Below, in pieces: positions 6,832 through 12,749 of a stretch of DNA of 13,770 bases (position 1 is the stretch's first letter; each line of letters opens with the position of its first letter). Made by a program: the position numbers and the translations under genes. This stretch comes from Betaproteobacteria bacterium. Lineage in GTDB: Bacteria; Pseudomonadota; Gammaproteobacteria; Burkholderiales; Burkholderiaceae. The stretch lies in assembly GCA_009921765.1 (NCBI GenBank), contig RFXC01000105.1, forward strand, positions 1 to 13,770, written 5' to 3'. Under the pieces are notes generated by a model. That model was not told where the DNA came from. It saw only the letters and a program-made list of their open reading frames with translations, and did not search any database.

Positions 6832-7620
6832 ATGACTGCTGAGGTCGTTTATTCCGAACAGATCGGAGCGGTTTGCACCATCACGCTCAACCGGCCTCAC
6901 GTGTTGAACGCAATCGATGATGCGCTGCTTGAGGGGCTTGCCGATGAGCTTTCAAAAGCAGCGCGTGAGCCGGACTGTCGTGTGGTGATCCTGCGCGGCG
7001 CGGGCCGGGTGTTCTGCGCCGGCGGAGATGTCGCCGACATGCCTTTGCTGCGAACGGAGTCCGAATATCGGTCGCGGCGGCTTGTCGCCGAGCAGGCGGT
7101 CGCGCGTGCGGTCCGCGAACTGGATCGGCCGCTGGTGGCGCAGATTCACGGTGCGGCAATCGGGGGTGGCTGCGTTCTGGCTGCGCTGTGCGATCTTAGA
7201 GTGGCAGCAAGCGGCACACGCTTCAGTCTCCCCGAAACAGCCTTTGGCACCACCGCAAGCCTGGGCGGAATTTTCATGCTGACCCGTATCGTTGGCCTGG
7301 GCCGAGCCTTTGAGCTCCTGTATCTGGGCGAGCGCTTTACCGCCGAGCGCGCGCGGGAAATCGGTCTTGTCAACTGGGTGGTGAGCGCGACCGATCTGGA
7401 GGCCGAGGTGGGCCGCCTCGCGATACGGCTCGCTGATCAGTTTCCGCACGAAATGATGCTGACCCGCCGGGCCGTCCTTGATGGTCTTGATCTGGAATTC
7501 AAGCTAGCCGCCCGCCGGGAAACCGAAGCGGCGATGGCAGCCCATCTGGGTGGCGATGTGGTGGAAGGCTTCAAGCGTGCCCGCGATCGTATGCAAGCGT
7601 CCAAGGGTGGCGATTCATGA
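6832..7620 (+). CDS. Enoyl-CoA hydratase/isomerase (crotonase) family protein, one catalytic Glu missing
   Basis: This is a 262-residue crotonase-fold enzyme acting on acyl-CoA thioesters. The oxyanion-hole segment FCAGGDV (61-67) and the second oxyanion helix GAAIGGGCVLA (107-117) are clear. In classical hydratase two glutamates activate water (E144 and E164 in rat mitochondrial enzyme). The equivalent of the first is Val (V115), while the second is kept (E135, LPETAFG). The enzyme may therefore be an enoyl-CoA isomerase or perform another crotonase reaction instead of plain hydration. It begins right at the livF stop (TGA then ATG) and overlaps the acyl-CoA synthetase gene by 4 bases (ATGA), so it is firmly part of the transporter operon. 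It probably acts on the CoA ester made by the next gene. The substrate is unknown. Confidence 0.88.
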   Translation: MTAEVVYSEQIGAVCTITLNRPHVLNAIDDALLEGLADELSKAAREPDCRVVILRGAGRVFCAGGDVADMPLLRTESEYRSRRLVAEQAVARAVRELDRPLVAQIHGAAIGGGCVLAALCDLRVAASGTRFSLPETAFGTTASLGGIFMLTRIVGLGRAFELLYLGERFTAERAREIGLVNWVVSATDLEAEVGRLAIRLADQFPHEMMLTRRAVLDGLDLEFKLAARRETEAAMAAHLGGDVVEGFKRARDRMQASKGGDS

Positions 7621-9230
7621 CTCGTGACAGCGCCCGCCTGGGCGATCTTCCGCTTATTGCCGCTCAGCGGTTTGGCGCGAGTGAGGCGGTGGTCTTTGGG
7701 TCCGAGCGCGTTTCGTATCAGTCGCTGTCGGCGGCGGTAGATGAATGCGCGCGAGGGTTGATCGGGCTTGGCGTGCAGTCGGGCGATCGGGTGCTGATTT
7801 TTGTCCCCAATTGCCTGCGCTGGCTGGTGGCGTTCTATTCGCTGATTGCGGTCGGCGCAGTCGCCGTACCGGTGAATACCCGTTTCCGGCGCGACGATCT
7901 TGCTTATCTGGTGCGTCAGTCAGGCGCCAGCACACTTATGATTTCGGAGGATGTACCCGGCGTCGATGTCATGTCGATGGTGCATGAATTGCTCGATTGC
8001 AGCGGCCAAGACGACTTGCCGCGGCCCACCTTCCCAGAGATGCGCCGGCTGATCTCCACCTCTGACGCGAGCGTCCGGGCAGCCACCGGATGGCAGGCAT
8101 TGATCGAGGCTGGGCGAACCATGTCCCAGCAAATGCTTGATGCCCGCCGCCACGCGGTGCAATCCACGGATCCGGCGCTAATCCTCTACACCTCTGGCAC
8201 AACGGGTGCGCCCAAGGGCGCGGTCCATTCGCACGCAATGATCCGCACCGTTGCCGATGGCGCAAATCGACTGGGCATCACATCGCGCGACACGCTGCTC
8301 CTGTTCATGCCGCTCTTTCACAGCATGGGGCTATACCTGGCAGGCATGATGTTTCTTGTCAGTGGCGCGCGGCTGGTGTTGTCCCCCAGGTTCGACGCGC
8401 CCGCCGAACTGGAGCGGATCGAACGCGAGCGAGTTTCGGTCACCTTTGGATTTGACACGCATTATTTCGACCTTCTCGGCCATCCAGATTTCGCGCAGCG
8501 CGACCACTCCAGTCTGCGGATTGCCATGGTGCCCGCGGGCTCTCCTGGTGCCGAGCCCATCGCGAGACGTGTGAATCGCGAGCTTTGCCGAAGTTTCAGC
8601 GGCTACGGCAGTTCGGAATGCGGCACAGGCATCTCGCTGAGCTTTCTCGATGCGTCTGAAGATGAGCGCTGTCTGGGATCAGGCTTTCCGATGCCTGGCT
8701 ATGAGTATCGGGTCTGCGATCCGCAAACCGATGAGGTGCTTGCCCCGGGTGTGCTGGGTGAGCTTCGGGTTCGCGGTTATGGCGTGATGCTCGGTTATTA
8801 CGCGGCTCCTGATCAGACGCGTGTTGCGTTTGATGCCGATGGCTTTTTTCGCACAGGAGACAGCGCGCAAATCGATGCGTCGGGCTTTGTGCGCTATGTT
8901 GGGCGCTACAAGGACATGCTCAAGGTTGGCGGTGAAAACGTCGACCCTGCCGAGATCGAGGCTTTCCTGTCGGCGCTGCCTGGTCTGGCTAGCGCTCGTG
9001 TGGTGGGATTACCCGACGCGAGGTTGGGTGAGGTTCCGGTGCTGTGCGTCGAGATGGCGGCGGAAGTGCCCGACCTGGATTCGGTGAGGCGGGCGTGTGC
9101 AGGGCGGATCGCGAGCTTCAAGGTGCCCAGACGCGTGGTGGCGGTACCGCGCTTTCCAATGACGGTGACCGGAAAGCTGCAGCGCGCAGAGCTCCGCAGA
9201 TTGGTGGTCGAGCAAGTGGCTGCGCGCTGA
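7617..9230 (+). CDS. AMP-forming acyl-CoA synthetase (acid:CoA ligase)
   Basis: This 537-residue member of the ANL adenylate-forming superfamily has all core motifs in order. These are the P-loop YTSGTTGAPKG (191-201), a motif around MPLFHSMG (231-238), YGSSE (330-334), FRTGD (411-415), the hinge region GRYKDMLKVGGENVDP (429-444), and the catalytic A10 lysine in TVTGKLQR (K520). It would convert a carboxylic acid, ATP and CoA to acyl-CoA, AMP and pyrophosphate. It is the last gene of the transporter operon and starts at an ATG overlapping the crotonase stop, with GGTGG 6 bases upstream. A role in trapping the imported acid as its CoA ester is likely from context. The chain type (aliphatic, alicyclic or aromatic) cannot be decided by eye. 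It ends 35 bp from the convergent OTU gene. Confidence 0.92.
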   Translation: MTRDSARLGDLPLIAAQRFGASEAVVFGSERVSYQSLSAAVDECARGLIGLGVQSGDRVLIFVPNCLRWLVAFYSLIAVGAVAVPVNTRFRRDDLAYLVRQSGASTLMISEDVPGVDVMSMVHELLDCSGQDDLPRPTFPEMRRLISTSDASVRAATGWQALIEAGRTMSQQMLDARRHAVQSTDPALILYTSGTTGAPKGAVHSHAMIRTVADGANRLGITSRDTLLLFMPLFHSMGLYLAGMMFLVSGARLVLSPRFDAPAELERIERERVSVTFGFDTHYFDLLGHPDFAQRDHSSLRIAMVPAGSPGAEPIARRVNRELCRSFSGYGSSECGTGISLSFLDASEDERCLGSGFPMPGYEYRVCDPQTDEVLAPGVLGELRVRGYGVMLGYYAAPDQTRVAFDADGFFRTGDSAQIDASGFVRYVGRYKDMLKVGGENVDPAEIEAFLSALPGLASARVVGLPDARLGEVPVLCVEMAAEVPDLDSVRRACAGRIASFKVPRRVVAVPRFPMTVTGKLQRAELRRLVVEQVAAR

Positions 9231-9265
9231 GGCGCTCTAACGGCGCGGGCGCCTTCCCGCAACGG

Positions 9266-10906
9266 CTACGCAGCTTTCTCCAGTCTCACGCCGTTGAAGT
9301 GGTCTCCCGTTTGCTGATAAATGACGGCCGGCTTAGCGCCCCCCTGATCGGACAGGTTTGTGAGAACGGTGGCGAGGGGGGCCGATGCTGCTTCATATCG
9401 GCCATCAGGGTGATTGATCGAAACCTTCCCCGACAGGTCGACCATCACCACCGGACGCTCAAAAACGATCGCTGCAACCCGTGCGGTATTGAAGTCGCCC
9501 CAGGCTCTACTATCGACCTGCCCCACGTTGATTCCCCGAGCAACCTGCATCGCTACGTCTTTGATATAGGACCCTGAGCCCTGCTTCCCTACGATCTTCT
9601 CCAGCTGTGCGTCGCTGATCCTCACAAGTCTGTGCAAGATATCCGTTCGGACCGACATCGCTGCGTCGAATGGGTCGGCAGGAACTGAGCCAGCTGCAGG
9701 CCCATCCTCGGCGAGTGCCACCGCCATGCTGGCGAACCAGCAGTGGCCATCACCCTTGACAACAACAGGCGTGAGTCCGGCCTCGACAATGGCCTTCTCC
9801 CCAAGTCGCTGCGCATTAGCTTCCGCGACTTGCAAGCCCTGGTCGCGTCGGACGTTGTTCATCGCAACCCTGTCAATTTCCTTGCACGCAAGAGCCGCGC
9901 TGCCCAGTTTTTCGCTCAGCAGGGCAAAAACCAATTCAGGATCGGCTGTTTGCGAATCTACGCGGTGCTGTTGGACGAGTGCATTGCGGACCGCTTCAAT
10001 ATTGAGTTGGCCGATTGCGCTACGTACCTCTACGCTGGTTTCTATCGGTTTCAAGTTGTCCGCGCCGCCAATGTCCTCATCGCTCTTACTTGAACCCGCC
10101 GCTCCCTGCTTCGACGGCCCGGGCTGTACCTGTTTTGGTACATCGTCTTTGCCAGCAGCGAGCTCTGTGATCAGCTCATCAAGATATGACTTGACGCGTG
10201 GATTGACGACGCCGCCGGAGGCATTTTCAAGGGTCGTTGACAGAATGTCTGCAACCTCAGCATCAGATCGAAGTCCGTATTGCTTCATCACCGCTTTGAG
10301 GGCGTCTTTCCTGCTGACTTCAACCTCGAAGGCAGCCTCGTTCCGTATGGCTGCGTCATTGGCTTGCTTTTGATCGACCGCTGGGACCTTGCTGCCAGGA
10401 TCCTTGCTCGAGGCTGAATGGTTTTGAACGTGTTGCGACGAATCCACCTGTTCAGCTTGCTTTGAGACCTGGCTCGGTCCCGCCTGCTTCGGCGAAGCGG
10501 GTGGGAGCTGCGTGAGCCCCAGAGTCTTGAGCGATTTCGCCCGGTGTGCGCCGTCTAGCGAGCTTCCCTTCAACTTGAAACTGCCCGCTGCGGCTGCGCC
10601 CGCGTCCTTGGCGAATGCGCCGTCTGAAAACCGCGCCTTTCTCAGATCGCCGTTTTTCACCTTGAACTGGTACTTGGCCAGATTCTCGGGCGTACCATAG
10701 ACAATGACGTCCACGCCGTCGCCGCTCGCATGTTTCTTCAGGCGAAAAAATGTGCCGTCCGCCGCCTGAAAGCCCTTGAGAGGCTCGCTTTTGCCACCTG
10801 ATCGCGCCGTATTGAATTCGGTGCTTTGTTTGCTCAGGTCGATCTCGGTGTTGCCCAACCGAAATTTGACCGGCCCCTGAAAGCTGAAGGTCAGTTTGTC
10901 GGTCAT
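9266..10906 (-). CDS. Putative secreted effector with C-terminal OTU-like cysteine protease (deubiquitinase) domain
   Basis: This is a 546-residue multidomain protein. Residues 380-541 look like an OTU peptidase. GDGHCWF (385-391) carries the catalytic Cys (C389) in the OTU consensus DGxC. A helical section is followed by SRAWGDF (466-472) and a strand PVVMVD (485-490), and GDHFNGV (534-540) carries the catalytic His (H536) with N538 two residues on. Ahead of it are a beta-rich N-terminal region (1-130), a Gln/Ser/Pro/Lys-rich linker (133-185), a helical block (186-252), a second low-complexity linker (253-285) and another helical block (287-375). There is no signal peptide. OTU proteases cleave ubiquitin chains in eukaryotes and occur in bacterial effectors such as ChlaOTU and the Legionella Lot proteins. 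The gene starts 7 bp after a CesT-like chaperone gene, the usual arrangement of a type III effector and its chaperone. Its GC content is lower than its neighbours. OTU assignment is by motif; secretion is inference. Confidence 0.72.
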   Translation of the reverse strand: MTDKLTFSFQGPVKFRLGNTEIDLSKQSTEFNTARSGGKSEPLKGFQAADGTFFRLKKHASGDGVDVIVYGTPENLAKYQFKVKNGDLRKARFSDGAFAKDAGAAAAGSFKLKGSSLDGAHRAKSLKTLGLTQLPPASPKQAGPSQVSKQAEQVDSSQHVQNHSASSKDPGSKVPAVDQKQANDAAIRNEAAFEVEVSRKDALKAVMKQYGLRSDAEVADILSTTLENASGGVVNPRVKSYLDELITELAAGKDDVPKQVQPGPSKQGAAGSSKSDEDIGGADNLKPIETSVEVRSAIGQLNIEAVRNALVQQHRVDSQTADPELVFALLSEKLGSAALACKEIDRVAMNNVRRDQGLQVAEANAQRLGEKAIVEAGLTPVVVKGDGHCWFASMAVALAEDGPAAGSVPADPFDAAMSVRTDILHRLVRISDAQLEKIVGKQGSGSYIKDVAMQVARGINVGQVDSRAWGDFNTARVAAIVFERPVVMVDLSGKVSINHPDGRYEAASAPLATVLTNLSDQGGAKPAVIYQQTGDHFNGVRLEKAA

Positions 10907-10913
10907 CGAACAT

Positions 10914-11375
10914 TTACCCTCTTACGAAGTGCGGCATCGATGCAATGGGAGCATGGGGGTCGGGCTGAGCGGCGTAGTCTGAAGCCAACCGGATTCGCCA
11001 CTGCTGCGCGGTATCGACAAAACCGGTGATCCACTCCACCAGCCGCTCGGGTGTGTCCGCTTCCATGTTTCGCATGGCGCACAGATAAACCTTGCCCGAC
11101 CCAGGCTCGAGCGATAGTGACTCGCCCCGCGTCCCATTGAAAAGGAAATTGGCTGCCAGGAGTGCCCGCGACCGCGACCCGTCTGCGTCGTCCCCCAGAT
11201 CGCCAAGGGGGGCGAGCAGCAGGAGCTGCGACGAGTCCGCTATCCATTCGAACTGCAGTTCAAGCTCGCCGGGAATGAAGACGCAACAGACGCCGTCTTC
11301 GTTGAAGGCGAGATCAGGGAGCGCCAAGGCGCTGCCGATCGCGCGGACAATCAGGCTGGGCGACATCGCCGACAC
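10914..11375 (-). CDS. CesT/Tir-type type III secretion chaperone
   Basis: This 153-residue protein is acidic by hand count (about 20 Asp/Glu against 10 Arg/Lys) and has the layout of class I type III secretion chaperones. An N-terminal helix leads into LALPDLAFNEDGVCCVFI (17-34). Strands follow (about 37-56), with LLLLAPLGDL at 50-59, then a helix with ALLAANFLF (71-79), a strand pair SLSLEPGSGKVYLCAM (86-101), and a closing helix ERLVEWITGFVDTAQQW (109-125). Such chaperones form homodimers in the cytosol, bind the N-terminal 50-100 residues of one effector and deliver it to the secretion ATPase. The partner is presumably the OTU protein encoded 7 bp downstream. The start is GTG at 11375, 4 bp after the DUF1330 stop, or ATG at 11366; neither has a clear ribosome binding site. 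Apparatus genes are absent from the window, so the secretion link rests on fold recognition by eye. Confidence 0.7.
   Translation of the reverse strand: MSAMSPSLIVRAIGSALALPDLAFNEDGVCCVFIPGELELQFEWIADSSQLLLLAPLGDLGDDADGSRSRALLAANFLFNGTRGESLSLEPGSGKVYLCAMRNMEADTPERLVEWITGFVDTAQQWRIRLASDYAAQPDPHAPIASMPHFVRG
10917..10922 (-). promoter_or_regulatory. Ribosome binding site of the OTU effector, inside the chaperone gene end
   Basis: AGAGGG is encoded in the last two sense codons of the chaperone gene, 10 bases before the effector ATG at 10906. It supports that start and implies translational coupling between chaperone and effector. An overlapping out-of-frame ATG at 10913 opens a frame unlike any protein. 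Confidence 0.55.
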
Positions 11376-11379
11376 AGCG

Positions 11380-11673
11380 CTAGACGCCTTCGACGATTCG
11401 CATATCCCGAACCACCGCGTTATTGCCCAATGCTCTCAGAGCTTCCTGGTAGCCGGCGCTGTTGTAGGTTGCAAGAGCAACCTCGAGGCTGTCGAATTCG
11501 ACCACCACCGTCCGCTGCATCAGTCCGTGCTCCTTCACCGCCGCGGGGGAGCCTCTCACCAGAAACCGGCCCCCTGCGGCCTGAATACTTGGGCCGGCTA
11601 GCTTCGCGTAGGCGGCCAGCGCATCAGTGTTGAGAATTTCCCGGTATGCATTGATCCAGTAGGCCTTGGGCAT
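11380..11673 (-). CDS. DUF1330 domain protein
   Basis: This 97-residue protein matches the DUF1330 family (dimeric ferredoxin-like alpha/beta barrel) over its whole length. It opens AYWINAYREILNTDALAAY (4-22), continues GGRFLVRGSPAAVKEHG (34-50), then VVVEFDSLEVALATYNSAGY (56-75) and ends with RDMRIVEGV. The function of the family is not established. The ATG at 11673 has GGA 7 bases upstream. The stop codon is only 4 bp before the chaperone's GTG, so it is probably cotranscribed with the chaperone/effector pair. No functional tie to secretion can be seen, and the adjacency may reflect insertion of the pair downstream of a metabolic gene. Confidence 0.85.
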   Translation of the reverse strand: MPKAYWINAYREILNTDALAAYAKLAGPSIQAAGGRFLVRGSPAAVKEHGLMQRTVVVEFDSLEVALATYNSAGYQEALRALGNNAVVRDMRIVEGV

Positions 11674-11773
11674 GGCATGTCCTTTGTCGGCAGTGAAAGC
11701 ACGCAGAATCCATCAATCGGGGATGCTTGGCAAGCGCCACCTGAGCGCCGAAGCGGTCAGTGGACTGCCTGGC

Positions 11774-12667
11774 TCAGAAAGTGGCCAACACCTGTTGTCG
11801 CAGGGGGGCAGTCACCCGCGGACGCACGCCAAACCAGGACTCGAATGCGGGCACCGCCTGATGCAGAAGCATGCCCAAACCGTTTGCGGTGTCGTTGCCG
11901 CGTGCACGCGCAGCGGCGATCAGCGGTGTTTCCAGGGGCACATAAATCAGGTCGCTCACCAGCGCGCGCACAGGAAGCGCATCAAGGCTGAGCTCGAGTG
12001 CTGGCTGGCCATACATGCCCTGGTTGGTCGAATTCACCAGTAGGGCAGCGCCTTCGAGCGCAGCATGACGGTGTGACCAATCCAGCGCTTTAACGATCTG
12101 CGGGTCAAGTTCCGCCAACTGCTCGGCCTTGTCGCGCGTCCGATTGACGAGGCGGATTTCAGTTGCGCCTTCGTCAATGAGGGCGCAGACCACTGCACGG
12201 GCCGCGCCGCCCGCGCCCAGTACCACCGCGGGGCCTTCAGAGGCTTGCCATCCGGGGCGTTCATCGCGAAGGCTCTGGATGAAGCCCTCGGCGTCAAAAT
12301 TGAACCCGTGCAGCGCGCCATCGGCCTGAACAACGATGCAGTTGATGGCACCGATACGCCTGGCTAGTGGACTCACCTGATCCATCAGGCTGAATGCGGC
12401 CAGCTTGTGCGGTTGCGTGATGTTGCAGCCAGCGAGCCCCAGCGCGGACAACCCGCGGACGGCGGCTTCAATGCGATCGATCTGAACGGGAAAGTGCCCG
12501 TAGGCTGCGCTCAGACCGTGCTCGCGGATCCAGTGGTTGTGAATGATGGGAGAGCGCGACTGCAGCACTGGCATTCCCATGACACCAGCCAGTTTGAAGG
12601 GCTTGTTCTCGGACATGTGGAGTCGAGGGGCCGACGGGGCGCCCGGATTGGGTTGAGAAGATGTCAT
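11774..12667 (-). CDS. aroE: Shikimate dehydrogenase-family protein (AroE-like)
   Basis: This 297-residue NAD(P)-dependent enzyme would reduce 3-dehydroshikimate to shikimate, or act on a related substrate. The shikimate-binding serines are in QSRSP (S37, S39). NITQPHK (82-88) holds Thr84 and the catalytic Lys88. GAIN (106-109) supplies Asn109, and D125 in GFNFDAEGF is the catalytic Asp. The nucleotide-binding loop is GAGGAARA (151-158), and NRTRDKA (175-181) suits NADP. GLGMLLHQA (263-271) holds the conserved Gln270. The usual NTDG is NFDA here, so a specialised AroE-like paralogue is possible. The ATG at 12667 is chosen for length; an internal ATG at 12616 would also preserve the whole domain, and neither has a strong ribosome binding site. 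It is divergent from the LldD-like gene and 100 bp upstream of the DUF1330 gene. The spacer 11674-11773 shows no clear signal. Confidence 0.88.
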   Translation of the reverse strand: MTSSQPNPGAPSAPRLHMSENKPFKLAGVMGMPVLQSRSPIIHNHWIREHGLSAAYGHFPVQIDRIEAAVRGLSALGLAGCNITQPHKLAAFSLMDQVSPLARRIGAINCIVVQADGALHGFNFDAEGFIQSLRDERPGWQASEGPAVVLGAGGAARAVVCALIDEGATEIRLVNRTRDKAEQLAELDPQIVKALDWSHRHAALEGAALLVNSTNQGMYGQPALELSLDALPVRALVSDLIYVPLETPLIAAARARGNDTANGLGMLLHQAVPAFESWFGVRPRVTAPLRQQVLATF

Positions 12668-12690
12668 GATGATCTCACGAGCGCGCCCGC

Positions 12691-12718
12691 TTTCCATTCG
12701 CGGCGCCTGCGCTACCAT
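12691..12718 (+). promoter_or_regulatory. Possible promoter of the LldD-like gene
   Basis: TTTCCA (12691-12696) and TACCAT (12713-12718) are 16 bases apart and match the sigma70 hexamers at 4/6 each. The element lies in the 82-bp divergent spacer between aroE and the LldD-like gene and would start transcription about 25 bases before the ATG. The match is weak and made by eye. Confidence 0.25.
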
Positions 12719-12749
12719 TACCGAGAGTTGCCGTCACCGAGTATCTGCC

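Noticed and set aside
9231..9260. GC-rich hairpin between the acyl-CoA synthetase and OTU genes (GGCG/CGCC and GCGGG/CCCGC pairs)
   Set aside because: The stems are only 4-5 bp, they are mutually exclusive, and no T-run follows on either strand, so it does not qualify as an intrinsic terminator.
10452..10913. Minus-strand frame of 153 codons starting at ATG 10913, one frame off the OTU gene
   Set aside because: It overlaps the start of the OTU gene, has Arg-rich random-looking composition and no family features; the ribosome binding site fits the ATG at 10906 as well or better.
11674..11773. 100-bp gap between the aroE and DUF1330 genes checked for a promoter, terminator or small gene
   Set aside because: No convincing -35/-10 pair, hairpin with T-run or short coding frame with a ribosome binding site was seen.
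12720..12741. Direct repeat ACCGAG (12720-12725 and 12736-12741) before the LldD-like gene
   Set aside because: Six bases repeated at a 16-base step can occur by chance in this composition; no dyad or known operator was recognised.
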